Shown: positions 45,024 to 54,283, counted from the stretch's first letter. The stretch is DNA of 64,000 bases from Pseudomonas sp. Fl4BN1 (GCF_009908285.1 NZ_JAAARM010000005.1:186001-250000), one strand, 5' to 3'. A program made the numbers and translations. Notes: generated by a model from the letters alone, not told the origin.

Positions 45024-45512
45024 TCAGGCACTTTTCAGCGGCAGCCAGATCTCCAGTACACCGGCACCGGTGTCCGGATTGAAGTCGGCGCTGTAGCGTT
45101 CGAACCCCGGCGCATCAACGGCCTCGCGGCCGGACTGAGGCAGCCAGGTTGTCCAGATGTAGTCGAAGGTCCGGGGCAAGTCCTGCAACGAGCCCCCATG
45201 CTCGAACACCGCATAGTGCTGCGGCTGCATTTCGATCCAGCGATAACGCTCGGGCAGGTCGTCGAGCTTGCTGATCTCGACCCCGGCGATGTACTCGAAC
45301 CCGCCCTGGCCATCAGGATTGCAGCAGATGCCGTAGGTCACCTCATCGACCTGCCCCGGCACTTTGCCGATATGGGGAATGAAGCGTTGCCACAACTGGC
45401 CGATGTCTTGGAGAGTCGCCGGAGTAAATCGCTCGCTAAAACCTGCGATCAGCAAAAAACGCTCCCTTTCGAAGCGTGGTTCTGGACCTGCGCCCTGTTT
45501 TTGCTCATCCAT
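45024..45512 (-). CDS. GyrI-like/effector-binding domain protein
   Basis: A 162-aa soluble protein of the AraC effector-binding/GyrI-like fold: FLLIAGFSERFT, LWQRFIPHIGKV, TYGICCNPDGQGGFEYIAGV, QHYAVFEHGGSL and VLEIWLPLKS near the C-terminus. There is no DNA-binding domain. Such stand-alone domains bind small, often cationic or aromatic, molecules or act on gyrase. ATG at 45512 (MDEQKQG) is chosen over the longer frame to 45566. Confidence 0.83.
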   Translation of the reverse strand: MDEQKQGAGPEPRFERERFLLIAGFSERFTPATLQDIGQLWQRFIPHIGKVPGQVDEVTYGICCNPDGQGGFEYIAGVEISKLDDLPERYRWIEMQPQHYAVFEHGGSLQDLPRTFDYIWTTWLPQSGREAVDAPGFERYSADFNPDTGAGVLEIWLPLKSA

Positions 45513-45581
45513 GAATGCCACTCCTGCCGCTGAATAGATGGGTTCGGCTGCAAGTATAGAAGCCAATCAGCCAGGCCAGGA

Positions 45582-46247
45582 TCAGAGCGCCGGAAGGTCT
45601 GCGACCCCGGCACCAACGATAAACTCCTGGTAGCCGGACAGAATCACGTACACCGCGAAATAGCAGAAGATCGCCGCAGATGCCAGGTAGGAATAGCGCA
45701 ACAGCTTGTCTCCCAAAAGCTTGCCACCCTGGGTCGCGGCCAGGCACAGGCCCATGGTCCAGACCAGCCCGGCACAGAAGAAGCCGGCAAGGAAGAGTCC
45801 GGAGTCGGCAATCGTGCTGCCCCCGGATCGGGCAATCAGCGTGCCGCCCACCGCGGCGAACCAGAGGATTGCGCTGGGGGACGACATGGCCAGGAAAATC
45901 CCGCGGAAGAATTCCCGGCGCGGCGAACCGTTGTCCGCCTCAGCGGCCTCGGCCAGCACCGCGCTGTGATGGATAGCGGCGTAGATCATCTTCGCCGCAA
46001 AGTACACCAGCAGCGCCGAACCGCCGATCCACAGTACCCAGCGCACACTTTCGTACTGCAGCAATACGGTCATTCCGGCCAGGGCCAGCAACGCATAGAT
46101 CAGGTCACCGACACAGGTCCCGAGCCCCAGGCAGAAACCCTGGAAATAGCCGCGCTGCATGGCCAGGGTAATCATCGCGATATTGGCCACGCCGATGTCC
46201 AGGCACAGTGAAAGGCTCAGCAAGAAGCCGCTGGTAAACTCCATCAT
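45582..46247 (-). CDS. LysE-family amino acid exporter
   Basis: A 221-aa membrane protein with six hydrophobic segments and LysE motifs: SLSLCLDIGVANIAMITLAM, GFCLGLGTCVGDLIYALLAL, MSSPSAILWFAAVGGT and AGFFCAGLVWTMGLCLAATQ. It probably exports an amino acid or related metabolite. ATGATG at the start leaves a one-residue ambiguity. It lies 69 bp upstream of the GyrI-like gene on the same strand and is divergent from alaC. Confidence 0.85.
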   Translation of the reverse strand: MMEFTSGFLLSLSLCLDIGVANIAMITLAMQRGYFQGFCLGLGTCVGDLIYALLALAGMTVLLQYESVRWVLWIGGSALLVYFAAKMIYAAIHHSAVLAEAAEADNGSPRREFFRGIFLAMSSPSAILWFAAVGGTLIARSGGSTIADSGLFLAGFFCAGLVWTMGLCLAATQGGKLLGDKLLRYSYLASAAIFCYFAVYVILSGYQEFIVGAGVADLPAL

Positions 46248-46333
46248 TCATCCCGTTTGACGCTGTTGTTCGAAGAGGTGCCGACTGGCGATCAACCCGC
46301 TTAAACGGATCAGGCAAACGTCGGGCGCGGCCA

Positions 46334-46361
46334 TTGCAGGCAAAAAGCGTGCACGTTATAG
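46334..46361 (+). promoter_or_regulatory. Sigma-70-like promoter, probably for alaC
   Basis: TTGCAG (46334) and TTATAG (46356) are separated by 16 bp, the best -35/-10 pair in the 277-bp gap before alaC. The rest of that gap shows no other recognisable element. Confidence 0.3.
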
Positions 46362-46524
46362 CGGCAAACCCCGCGCCTTCGCAAATCGCCCCGGCACGCT
46401 GAAAATAATTTCCCAGCCCTCTGGACAAGCCGCCGCTGCGGCCCTTATCGTCTGCCCCGCAGGCCACCGCAGTGGCCAACGTCGCTCGGACGGTTCCGGG
46501 CGCTTACGTCTTTTCGAGGCAACA

Positions 46525-47739
46525 ATGGCCGAACAAGGTTCGCCGCGCCGCTTTGCGCGCATTGATCGACTCCCCCCCTACGTTTTCAATATCACTGCCG
46601 AGCTGAAGATGGCTGCGCGTCGGCGCGGCGAAGACATCATCGACTTGAGCATGGGTAACCCCGACGGTCCCACGCCGCCGCATATCGTCGAGAAACTGGT
46701 CACCGTCGCCCAGCGCGAAGACACTCACGGCTACTCCACCTCCAAAGGAATTCCACGGCTGCGCCGGGCGATTTCCCGTTGGTACAAGGACCGCTACGAG
46801 GTCGACATCGACCCGGAAAGCGAAGCCATCGTCACCATTGGTTCCAAGGAAGGCCTGGCGCACTTGATGCTCGCCACCCTGGACCAGGGCGACACGGTGC
46901 TGGTGCCCAACCCCAGCTACCCGATCCACATCTACGGCGCAGTGATTGCCGGCGCCCAGGTGCGCTCGGTACCGCTGGTGCCCGGAGTGGATTTCTTCGC
47001 CGAACTGGAGCGGGCCATTCGCGGCTCGATCCCCAAGCCGAAGATGATGATCCTCGGCTTCCCGTCCAACCCCACCGCGCAGTGCGTGGAGCTGGACTTC
47101 TTCGAGCGAGTGATCGCTCTGGCCAAGCAGTACGACGTGCTGGTGATCCACGACCTGGCCTACGCCGACATCGTCTACGACGGCTGGAAAGCCCCGTCGA
47201 TCATGCAGGTACCGGGAGCGAAAGACATCGCGGTGGAGTTCTTCACCCTGTCCAAGAGCTACAACATGGCCGGCTGGCGCATCGGTTTCATGGTCGGCAA
47301 CCCGGAGCTGGTCAACGCCCTGGCGCGGATCAAGAGCTACCACGACTACGGCACCTTCACCCCGTTGCAGGTGGCGGCGATTGCCGCGCTGGAAGGCGAT
47401 CAACAGTGCGTGAAAGACATTGCCGAGCAATACCGGCAGCGGCGCAATGTGCTGGTCAAGGGCCTGCATGAACTGGGCTGGATGGTAGAGAACCCCAAGG
47501 CTTCGATGTACGTCTGGGCGAAGATCCCCGAGGCCTATGCGCACCTGGGCTCCCTGGAGTTTGCCAAGAAGCTGTTGGCCGAAGCCAAGGTCTGTGTTTC
47601 TCCGGGTGTGGGTTTCGGCGAATACGGCGACGATCATGTGCGCTTTGCCCTGATCGAGAACCAGGACCGGATCCGTCAGGCCGTGCGTGGCATCCGCGGC
47701 ATGTTCCGCGCCGATGGCCTGGTGCCGAAAAACGGATAA
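46525..47739 (+). CDS. alaC: Alanine transaminase AlaC
   Basis: A 404-aa PLP-dependent class I aminotransferase converting pyruvate and glutamate to alanine and 2-oxoglutarate. The PLP lysine is in [13 protein letters not shown]; other hallmarks are [45 protein letters not shown] and [13 protein letters not shown]. Length and motifs match AlaC/YfdZ. It is single and followed by a strong bidirectional terminator. Confidence 0.92.
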   Translation: MAEQGSPRRFARIDRLPPYVFNITAELKMAARRRGEDIIDLSMGNPDGPTPPHIVEKLVTVAQREDTHGYSTSKGIPRLRRAISRWYKDRYEVDIDPESEAIVTIGSKEGLAHLMLATLDQGDTVLVPNPSYPIHIYGAVIAGAQVRSVPLVPGVDFFAELERAIRGSIPKPKMMILGFPSNPTAQCVELDFFERVIALAKQYDVLVIHDLAYADIVYDGWKAPSIMQVPGAKDIAVEFFTLSKSYNMAGWRIGFMVGNPELVNALARIKSYHDYGTFTPLQVAAIAALEGDQQCVKDIAEQYRQRRNVLVKGLHELGWMVENPKASMYVWAKIPEAYAHLGSLEFAKKLLAEAKVCVSPGVGFGEYGDDHVRFALIENQDRIRQAVRGIRGMFRADGLVPKNG

Positions 47740-47748
47740 ACCATCAGC

Positions 47749-47782
47749 CACAAAAAAACCGCAGCGATGCGGTTTTTTTGTG
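47749..47782. terminator. Bidirectional intrinsic terminator after alaC
   Basis: CACAAAAAAACCGCA and TGCGGTTTTTTTGTG form a perfect 15-bp inverted repeat with a GCGA loop; T-runs are present on both strands. Confidence 0.92.
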
Positions 47783-47809
47783 CCCGGCGTACCGGTCTTT
47801 CGTTGATCA

Positions 47810-47861
47810 GCCAGTCCTACAAAAGGCAATGGAAGCCTGTAGCAACTGGCTGGCCGACGAA
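47810..47861. repeat. Degenerate REP-like element
   Basis: CTGTAGCAACTGGCTGGCCG and the following ACGA match the REP arm at 20836 at about 19 of 25 positions, and an inverted GCCAGTCCTACA precedes it. It lies between alaC and gntP, immediately before the gntP stop. Confidence 0.4.
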
Positions 47862-47866
47862 ATGCT

Positions 47867-49219
47867 TCAGACCACCAGCGACAGCAACAGGATGAAGATC
47901 AGGCCCACTACCGAGAGGATGGTCTCCATCGCGGTCCAGGTCTTGAACGTCTCGGCCACGGTCATGTTGAAGTACTGCTTCACCAGCCAGAAACCCGCGT
48001 CGTTGACGTGGGACAGGATCAGCGAACCGGCGCCGGTGGCCAGCACCAGCAGCTCGCGATTGACCCCCGGGATCATCCCCACCACCGGCACCACGATGCC
48101 AGCACCGGTGATGGTAGCCACGGTGGCCGAACCGGTGGCGATACGGATCACCGCCGCCACCAACCACGCCAGGAGGATCGGCGAGATCTGTGCATTGACC
48201 GCCATGTGGCCGATCACATCACCCACGCCGCTGTTCACCAGCATCTGCTTGAAGCCGCCGCCGGCACCGATGATCAGGATGATCGCGGCAGTAGGCGCCA
48301 GGCTCGCATCCAACAGCTTGAGGATCTGCTTGGAACCGATGCCTTGCTTGTGACCGAAGGTGTAGAGCGACAGCAGCAAGGCCAGCAACAGCGCACTGAT
48401 CGGGTGACCGATCATGTCCATCCAGATGCGGAAGAAGTGGCCGTCCGGCAGCATCACATCGGCAAAGGTCTTGAGCAGCATCAGGAACACCGGCAGCAAC
48501 ACGGTGACCAGCGTCACGCTGAAGCTTGGCAGGTTGGTGTTTTCATTTTCCCGCGCCAACTGGTCGACCAGTTCCTGGGACGGGTGGCCCGGAATGTATT
48601 TGGCGATAAAGGTGCCGTAGATCGGACCGGCAATGATCGCGGTCGGCAAGGCAACGATCAGACCATAAAGAATGGTCTTGCCGATATCCGCGCCAAACAC
48701 CCCGATGGCCAGCAATGGCCCCGGGTGCGGCGGCACCAGGCCGTGCACCGCCGACAGGCCGGCCAGCAGCGGGATACCAATCTTGATGATCGAGACACCG
48801 GTGCGCCGGGCAACGATGAACACCAGCGGGATCAGCAACACGAAGCCGATTTCGAAGAACAGCGGGATACCCACCAGGAACGCGGCGAACATCATCGCCC
48901 ATTGCACGCGCTCTTTACCGAACGAGCGAATCAGCGTCTGCGCGATCTGATCGGCGCCGCCGGACTCGGCCATCATCTTGCCGAGCATGGTGCCCAGGGC
49001 CAGGATGATGCCGACAAAACCCAGCACCCCGCCGAAGCCGTCCTGGAACGCCTTGAGGATCTTGTCCACCGGCATACCCGAAGTCAGGCCAAGAAAGCCT
49101 GCAGCAATGGTCAGCGCAATGAAGGGATGCAGCTTGAAACGGGTGATCAAGACGATCAGCCCGATGATAGTGACCACTGCATCAACCAGCAGAAAGGTCT
49201 CTTGGGACATGCCAAACAT
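47867..49219 (-). CDS. gntP: Gluconate permease, GntP family
   Basis: A 450-aa gluconate:H+ symporter of about twelve membrane helices. Family motifs include ITRFKLHPFIALTIAAGFLG, GFGGVLGFVGIILALGTMLG, VPPHPGPLLAIGVFGADIGK and DAGFWLVKQYFNMTVAETFK. Imported gluconate is the substrate of the kinase encoded next to it. A GntR box lies 62 bp before the start, so the gene has its own regulated promoter. A second ATG three codons in (MSQETF) is possible. Confidence 0.93.
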   Translation of the reverse strand: MFGMSQETFLLVDAVVTIIGLIVLITRFKLHPFIALTIAAGFLGLTSGMPVDKILKAFQDGFGGVLGFVGIILALGTMLGKMMAESGGADQIAQTLIRSFGKERVQWAMMFAAFLVGIPLFFEIGFVLLIPLVFIVARRTGVSIIKIGIPLLAGLSAVHGLVPPHPGPLLAIGVFGADIGKTILYGLIVALPTAIIAGPIYGTFIAKYIPGHPSQELVDQLARENENTNLPSFSVTLVTVLLPVFLMLLKTFADVMLPDGHFFRIWMDMIGHPISALLLALLLSLYTFGHKQGIGSKQILKLLDASLAPTAAIILIIGAGGGFKQMLVNSGVGDVIGHMAVNAQISPILLAWLVAAVIRIATGSATVATITGAGIVVPVVGMIPGVNRELLVLATGAGSLILSHVNDAGFWLVKQYFNMTVAETFKTWTAMETILSVVGLIFILLLSLVV

Positions 49220-49280
49220 GGGGGGTTGCCTCCGGTTTGTTGTTTTTATTAAAGCGTTAAAAACAAGGGCCGAGTGGGAT

Positions 49281-49294
49281 AGCGCTACCTTTTT
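49281..49294. promoter_or_regulatory. GntR operator-like site before gntP
   Basis: AGCGCTACCTTTTT: the 11-base core AGCGCTACCTT is identical in all three sites near this cluster (also 49861 and 50013). On the opposite strand it reads AAGGTAGCGCT, the core of the GntR operator I recall for P. aeruginosa. Confidence 0.65.
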
Positions 49295-49305
49295 CCAGCC
49301 AGCAC

Positions 49306-49839
49306 TTAATGTGAAGTTTCAAGGCCATTCTCCAGCCACCATTGGTTGGCCAGTTCGGCCAGGCGCTGGACGCTCAGGGTACTGGCATCCAGCGCCAGGG
49401 TGAGCGGCTCCCCCACGGGGGATTCAAGGGTGGCGAACTGACTGTCGATCAGCGTCGAAGGCATGAAGTGCCCCGGCCGATGAGCCACACGGTCGGCGGC
49501 GACTGCCGGCGTCAGTTCGAGAAAAATGAAGCCCAGGCCAGGCGTCGCCGCGCGCAGGCGCTCGCGATATTTGCGCTTCAAGGCCGAGCAGGTCAGCACT
49601 GGGCGCTCGCCGGCAGCCAGGGTACGACGCAATTCATCGCACAGGCTGTCGAGCCAGCCGGCGCGGTCGTCGTCGTCGAGGGGAATTCCGGCACTCATCT
49701 TGGCGATGTTCGCAGCAGGATGGAACGTATCGCCTTCAATGGCCGTGGCGCCGCTGCGCAGGCACAGGGCCTGGCTGACGCTGGACTTGCCGCAGCCGGC
49801 AACACCCATGATGACCAGGGCGGTGATGGGTTGACTCAT
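49306..49839 (-). CDS. gntK: Gluconokinase
   Basis: A 177-aa kinase phosphorylating gluconate to 6-phosphogluconate. Walker A is ITALVIMGVAGCGKSSVSQA; IEGDTFHPAANIAKMSAGIP, TCSALKRKYRERLR and HFMPSTLIDSQFATLE are GntK hallmarks. It feeds the Entner-Doudoroff pathway. gntP follows it on the same strand with an internal operator in the 86-bp gap. Confidence 0.94.
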   Translation of the reverse strand: MSQPITALVIMGVAGCGKSSVSQALCLRSGATAIEGDTFHPAANIAKMSAGIPLDDDDRAGWLDSLCDELRRTLAAGERPVLTCSALKRKYRERLRAATPGLGFIFLELTPAVAADRVAHRPGHFMPSTLIDSQFATLESPVGEPLTLALDASTLSVQRLAELANQWWLENGLETSH

Positions 49840-49860
49840 GTAACACCTCAGCGCGCAGAC

Positions 49861-49874
49861 AGCGCTACCTTCGC
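49861..49874. promoter_or_regulatory. GntR operator-like site before gntK
   Basis: AGCGCTACCTTCGC carries the shared core AGCGCTACCTT, 22 bp before the gntK start. Confidence 0.65.
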
Positions 49875-50012
49875 TAGTTGAAAACCCTAGTACAAAAACA
49901 GTGTCTGCCGACGCCTTCTTGTCATTTTTGTGGGTTGCCGCGTATATAGTCCGTCAAACCAAAGAGCGAGGGTCAGGCACACCTCGCTCACGCATTGCAG
50001 CTGTTTCAGGAC

Positions 50013-50026
50013 AGCGCTACCTTAGT
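50013..50026. promoter_or_regulatory. GntR operator-like site before gntR
   Basis: AGCGCTACCTTAGT, reading ACTAAGGTAGCGCT on the other strand, is the closest match to the AC-N-AAG-N-TAGCGCT operator. It lies 30 bp before the gntR start and implies autoregulation. Confidence 0.7.
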
Positions 50027-50055
50027 GACTTGAATTTTGTTTGGCAAGCCGTCTG

Positions 50056-51087
50056 ATGACCACCCAAAAGAACGATAAAAATACCCGCACCACGGGTCGC
50101 CCGACCCTCAACGAAGTGGCACGCCTGGCCGGTGTCAGCCCGATCACTGCCTCCCGGGCCTTGCGCGGCATCAGCAGCGTGGCCACCGAGCTGGTGGAAA
50201 AGGTGCAGCAGGCGGCACTGGAGCTGAACTATGTGGTCAATTCCGCTGCCCGCGCCCTGGCCTCGGCCCAGAGCCAATCGGTGGTGGTACTGGTGCCGTC
50301 GCTGTCGAACCTGCTGTTCATCGAAACCCTGGAGGCCATTCACCAGGTGCTGCGACCCAAGGGTTTCGAAGTGCTGATCGGCAACTACCACTATTCCCGG
50401 GACGAAGAAGAAAACCTGCTGCGCAACTACATGACCTACCAGCCCCGGGGGTTGCTGCTGACCGGCTTCGACCGCACCGAGAGTTCCCGGCGGATGATCG
50501 AGGCGAACAACATTCCCTGCGTCTACATGATGGACCTGGACTCCGGTGCCGGGCTCAATTGCGTCGGTTTCTCGCAGTTGAATGCCGGGGAGACCGCCGC
50601 CCAGCACCTGATTTCTCGTGGGCGCAAACACCTGGCCTACGTCGGTGCGCAACTGGACCAGCGCACCCTGCTGCGCGGCGAAGGTTTCCGCCGTGCCCTG
50701 CAGCAGGCGGGGCTCTACAACCCCGACCTGGAGCTGCTGACCCCGCGCCCATCATCCGTAGGACTGGGGGCAGAACTGTTCCTGCAACTGATGCAAAGCC
50801 AGCCTCAGGTCGATGCGATTTTCTTCGGCAACGACGACCTGGCCCAAGGAGCATTGCTGGAAGCCATGCGCTGCGGGATCAAGGTCCCGCAACAAGTGGC
50901 AGTACTGGGCTTCAACGACCTGCCTTCCTCGGAGCACATGGTGCCGCGCCTGAGCAGCATCAGCACGCCACGAGAAGCCATCGGCCGCCGCGCAGCGGAA
51001 CAGATGCTGACCCTGCTGGCCGGCAACAGCGTGGCCGAGCCGGTGGTGGACATGGGCTTCGAACTGCGGGTTCGGGAAAGCACCTGA
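50056..51087 (+). CDS. gntR: LacI-family gluconate repressor GntR
   Basis: A 343-aa repressor. HTH: LNEVARLAGVSPITASRALRG with ISSVATELVEKVQQAALELN; the periplasmic-binding-like core has FLLIET-type strands, LNCVGFSQLNAGETAAQHLI and FFGNDDLAQGALLEAMRCGI. LacI-type GntR releases DNA on binding gluconate or 6-phosphogluconate. Start at ATG 50056; the TTG at 50041 is less likely. It is divergent from gntK with two operators between. Confidence 0.92.
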   Translation: MTTQKNDKNTRTTGRPTLNEVARLAGVSPITASRALRGISSVATELVEKVQQAALELNYVVNSAARALASAQSQSVVVLVPSLSNLLFIETLEAIHQVLRPKGFEVLIGNYHYSRDEEENLLRNYMTYQPRGLLLTGFDRTESSRRMIEANNIPCVYMMDLDSGAGLNCVGFSQLNAGETAAQHLISRGRKHLAYVGAQLDQRTLLRGEGFRRALQQAGLYNPDLELLTPRPSSVGLGAELFLQLMQSQPQVDAIFFGNDDLAQGALLEAMRCGIKVPQQVAVLGFNDLPSSEHMVPRLSSISTPREAIGRRAAEQMLTLLAGNSVAEPVVDMGFELRVREST

Positions 51088-51093
51088 GACGTT

Positions 51094-51714
51094 TCAAGGT
51101 CCCACGCTCAAAGCACTGAGCAACAGGCCAAAACCCACCAGTACGGCGCCGAACAGTTGATCGATTCGGCGCCTGTAACTCATCAGGCGACTGGCGATGG
51201 CCGGGGCCGAAAAAAAACGTGCCACCATCACAAACCACAGCACATGAGCCAGGACGATGATCGCGCCATAGCCGATCTGCACCGCCAACCCCGTGCCCGG
51301 CTGGATCACCTGCATGAACAGGCTGAGGATGAAAATCATCGTCTTGGGATTCAATGCGTTGGTCAGAAAGCCACTGCGCAAAGCGGCCCAGGACGACATC
51401 TCGCCCCCGGACGGCCGCACCTCCCCCGAGCCTTGTGCAGGGCTGCGCAACAGCTTGATGCCCAGGTAGACCAGGTAGATCGCCCCGGCCATCTTCAACC
51501 CGCTGAACCACAACGCCGACTGCTGCAACAGCACGCCCACACCCAGCAGGCTGTAGCCGATATGCAACATGACCCCAAGCCCGATACCCAGCGCGGTCAG
51601 CACGCCGTGACGGCGCGAGAGCATCAGGCTGTTGCGCGTAACCAGGGCAAAGTCGGCCCCGGGGCTGAGCACCGCGAGAACGGTGATGGTGATTACCACT
51701 AACAGTTCAGTCAC
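51094..51714 (-). CDS. LysE/RhtB-family exporter
   Basis: A 206-aa membrane protein with six hydrophobic segments. Family signature LAVLSPGADFALVTRNSLML near the N-terminus, then GIGLGVMLHIGYSLLGVGVL and GFLTNALNPKTMIFILSLF. RhtB/RhtC-like proteins export homoserine, threonine or related amino acids. The start codon is GTG at 51714. It is convergent with gntR (6-bp gap) and divergent from a LysR gene across a clear palindrome. Confidence 0.88.
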   Translation of the reverse strand: MTELLVVITITVLAVLSPGADFALVTRNSLMLSRRHGVLTALGIGLGVMLHIGYSLLGVGVLLQQSALWFSGLKMAGAIYLVYLGIKLLRSPAQGSGEVRPSGGEMSSWAALRSGFLTNALNPKTMIFILSLFMQVIQPGTGLAVQIGYGAIIVLAHVLWFVMVARFFSAPAIASRLMSYRRRIDQLFGAVLVGFGLLLSALSVGP

Positions 51715-51722
51715 ATCAGATA

Positions 51723-51745
51723 CGCCTTGGTTATAGAATAAGGCG
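51723..51745. promoter_or_regulatory. LysR operator with T-N11-A geometry
   Basis: CGCCTT-N11-AAGGCG: perfect 6-bp arms with an 11-bp spacer, in the 66-bp divergent promoter between the exporter and the LysR gene. Confidence 0.65.
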
Positions 51746-51780
51746 CTACTTTATGTGGATCTGCACCTGGACAGCCAACG

Positions 51781-52710
51781 ATGAAAACTGACAATCACGG
51801 TGATAAAAACTCACAGACATTAGCGCGACGCTTGCCGCCCTTGAGCGCCCTGCGCTGCTTTGAAGCGGCGGCCCGCCTGGAAAGCTTCACTAAAGCCGGC
51901 GCTGCCCTGCACCTGACCCATGGCGCCATCAGCCGCGCCGTACGCGCCCTGGAAGAAGACTTGGGCACGGTGCTATTCGAACGCCGTAGCCACCGGGTGT
52001 TTCTCACCGCCGCCGGCGCCGAGTTGCTGCACGGCGTGACCCACGCTCTGGACTTGATAGAAAGCACTGCCAGCCGCCTGCGGGCGCCCAAGCCCAAGGC
52101 GCTACTGGTGCTGTCCTGTGAGCCAACCCTGATGATGCGCTGGCTGATCCCGCGGATGCCGAGCTTTCATGCCGCCCACCCCGAGGTGTCGATTCAACTG
52201 GTGGCCGGGGGTGGCCCCTTCTCGTTCAATGCGGGCATTGACCTGGCGATCCGGCGCAACGACTTTGCCTGGAGCGCCGACACCCAGGCCAACTGGCTGT
52301 TCGACGAAGCCATAGGCCCGGTCTGCCGCCCGCAGCAACAAGCCAACTGGACACCGCAGCAACACGACCAGCCTCACCTGAGCGCCCAGGCGCCACGCCT
52401 GCACAGTGCCACCCGGCCACAAGCCTGGGAGCAGTGGCTCAAACTCAAGCAGATACCGGGTGATCCGGCGCCGCAGGAGCAAGTTTTCGAACACTTCTAC
52501 TTCAGCCTGCAAGCAGCAGTGGCGGGCCTGGGGTTGGCCATCGCGCCGTGGCAACTGGTGCGGGACGATCTGGCCAACGGCCTGCTGTGCGCGCCTTTTG
52601 GTTTTCTCGCCGATGGCAGCGCCTATTACCTGCTCGCACCTCAGGCAATCAGCGAGGACTCTGCGGCCGGACAAATGCTCCACTGGTTGCGTGAGCAAGC
52701 CCTGGAATAA
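51781..52710 (+). CDS. LysR-family regulator (GcvA-like)
   Basis: A 309-aa regulator. HTH: LSALRCFEAAARLESFTKAG with LTHGAISRAVRALEEDLGTV; the effector domain has CEPTLMMRWLIPRMPSF and a GLGLAIAPWQLVRDDLANG segment, which places it in the GcvA-like branch. It probably controls the divergent exporter. It ends 4 bp before the next, convergent, LysR gene. Confidence 0.87.
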   Translation: MKTDNHGDKNSQTLARRLPPLSALRCFEAAARLESFTKAGAALHLTHGAISRAVRALEEDLGTVLFERRSHRVFLTAAGAELLHGVTHALDLIESTASRLRAPKPKALLVLSCEPTLMMRWLIPRMPSFHAAHPEVSIQLVAGGGPFSFNAGIDLAIRRNDFAWSADTQANWLFDEAIGPVCRPQQQANWTPQQHDQPHLSAQAPRLHSATRPQAWEQWLKLKQIPGDPAPQEQVFEHFYFSLQAAVAGLGLAIAPWQLVRDDLANGLLCAPFGFLADGSAYYLLAPQAISEDSAAGQMLHWLREQALE

Positions 52711-52714
52711 CGCC

Positions 52715-53629
52715 TTACACGGTTGGGCTGGCCGCTCCCAGCGCCGGGTCCTCACCACTGAGCAACTGCACCAGGGCCAGGGCGCCCTTCTGCAACGCCT
52801 GCTGCTTTAGCCACACCGCATGCACCGGCAGCACCAGGCCGTTATCGATGTTCTTGAACTTCAGACGCTGCAAGCGCCCCGCCGTCAGCAAGGGCTGAAT
52901 CACTGATAACGGGAAATTGCCCCAGCCGATGCCTGCCTCCACCATGTGCTGAGCCATTGCCAGGCTGTCGGTGCGCCACAAAGACTCCCCCACCAGCGGC
53001 CGGGTATCGCTGATGGGCAGGTCGCGGCTGGCCACGACCACTTGGCGGACCCTGATCAACTCCTCCAGGTACAGCGAACCATCGCCGGCCAGACACAACG
53101 GATGTCGAGGCGAGATGCAGGCAATGACCCGCTCGCTGCCGATGTACTGGAAATATTCCAGGGCATTGACGCTCAGGCCAGCAAAGGCCACGCCGACACT
53201 GACTCGGCCACTGTGCAACAACTGCAGCACATCATCTTGAGGAGCACTGAGTACCTCCACTTCCAGCAGCGGATAACGCTCGGCAATCAGCTTGATTGCC
53301 GCCAGCACCCGCTGCTTGTCGATGTCGTCCACCACTGCGATCGACAGCTTGCTCTCCAGCCCCAGGGACAGCTCGATGGCGTGCACCTGCAACTGCTTGA
53401 GCTGGTCGGCGATCAACCGTGCATGCGGCGCCAGGGACAGGGCCAGTGGTGTAGGCACCGGCTCCCGATGGCTGCGATCGAACAACGCATACCCCAACTC
53501 GGCCTCCAGGTTGGCGATGCCCATGCTCACGGCTGAAGGCACCTTGCCCAAGGAGCGGGCGGCGGCCGAAAAGGAACCGCGCTCAAGCACGGCAAGAAAC
53601 AACTGGATGCTGTCGCTGGAAAAATTCAT
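52715..53629 (-). CDS. LysR-family regulator divergent from PACE copy 2
   Basis: A 304-aa regulator. HTH: SIQLFLAVLERGSFSAAARS with KVPSAVSMGIANLEAELGYA; effector domain with KLSIAVVDDIDKQRVLAAI and MAQHMVEAGIGWGNFPLSVI. ATG at 53629 (MNFSSDS) is chosen. It is related to the LysR gene at 33890, which also faces a PACE pump, so the two pairs look like related modules. Confidence 0.87.
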   Translation of the reverse strand: MNFSSDSIQLFLAVLERGSFSAAARSLGKVPSAVSMGIANLEAELGYALFDRSHREPVPTPLALSLAPHARLIADQLKQLQVHAIELSLGLESKLSIAVVDDIDKQRVLAAIKLIAERYPLLEVEVLSAPQDDVLQLLHSGRVSVGVAFAGLSVNALEYFQYIGSERVIACISPRHPLCLAGDGSLYLEELIRVRQVVVASRDLPISDTRPLVGESLWRTDSLAMAQHMVEAGIGWGNFPLSVIQPLLTAGRLQRLKFKNIDNGLVLPVHAVWLKQQALQKGALALVQLLSGEDPALGAASPTV

Positions 53630-53644
53630 GGGCACCAACCTATC

Positions 53645-53673
53645 AGAAAAACTGAAAGCTACTGACTTTTTCT
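53645..53673. promoter_or_regulatory. Inverted repeat between LysR and PACE copy 2
   Basis: AGAAAAA at 53645-53651 is inverted as TTTTTCT at 53667-53673. The pair lies just upstream of the LysR start and is a candidate regulator site. Confidence 0.45.
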
Positions 53674-53752
53674 ATCACTCATATTGAAGCTATCTTCTGC
53701 GCCCCTCGCCAGTCAGGTACTGGCCATCCACCTTCAATACCGAGGAACCTCC

Positions 53753-54184
53753 ATGCAAGGCGTGAAACGCAAACTGGTCTATGTGGCCCTATTCGAAGTG
53801 TTCGGTATGACCTTCTCGGCCCTGGGCCTGGCCCTGCTGTCCGGCACCTCCCCCAGCAGCACCGGCCCACTGGCCGTGGTCATCACCAGCATCGCGGTGT
53901 CCTGGAATTTCATCTACACCACGCTGTTCGAGCGCTGGGAAAGCCGCCAGCCATCACGCACCCGCACCGTCAAGCGGCGCATCGCCCATGCCGTGGGATT
54001 TCAACTGACGCTGATCGTGTTCCTGATCCCGCTGATTGCCTGGTGGATGCACATCAGCCTGGTGCAGGCGTTTCTCCTGGACCTGGCGCTGATCCTGTTC
54101 ATCCCCTGCTACACCTTCGCCTTCAACTGGCTGTTCGACCGGGTCTTCGGCCTGCCGGCCTCGGCCCTGCCCGACCCGGTCTGA
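53753..54184 (+). CDS. PACE-family efflux pump (AceI-like), copy 2
   Basis: A 143-aa protein of four membrane helices. Glu15 in TM1 (YVALFEVFGM) aligns with the essential Glu15 of AceI; SVSWNFIYTTLFERWE-like and HAVGFQLTLIVFLIPLIAWW segments and the closing IPCYTFAFNWLFDRVF are family motifs. Compared with copy 1 the second repeat has GFQ where copy 1 has FEG. ATG at 53753 has AGGA-like GAGGAA upstream. Substrate unknown; biocides or polyamines by family. Confidence 0.88.
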   Translation: MQGVKRKLVYVALFEVFGMTFSALGLALLSGTSPSSTGPLAVVITSIAVSWNFIYTTLFERWESRQPSRTRTVKRRIAHAVGFQLTLIVFLIPLIAWWMHISLVQAFLLDLALILFIPCYTFAFNWLFDRVFGLPASALPDPV

Positions 54185-54283
54185 GCCAAGGCAAAACATG
54201 CCTGGAGGCAAATTGACCGTCGCCGAGGGCCCGCCACGCTGATAGATTCCCATGGCCACCGGTGCCACGAACAAGGAAGCGTC

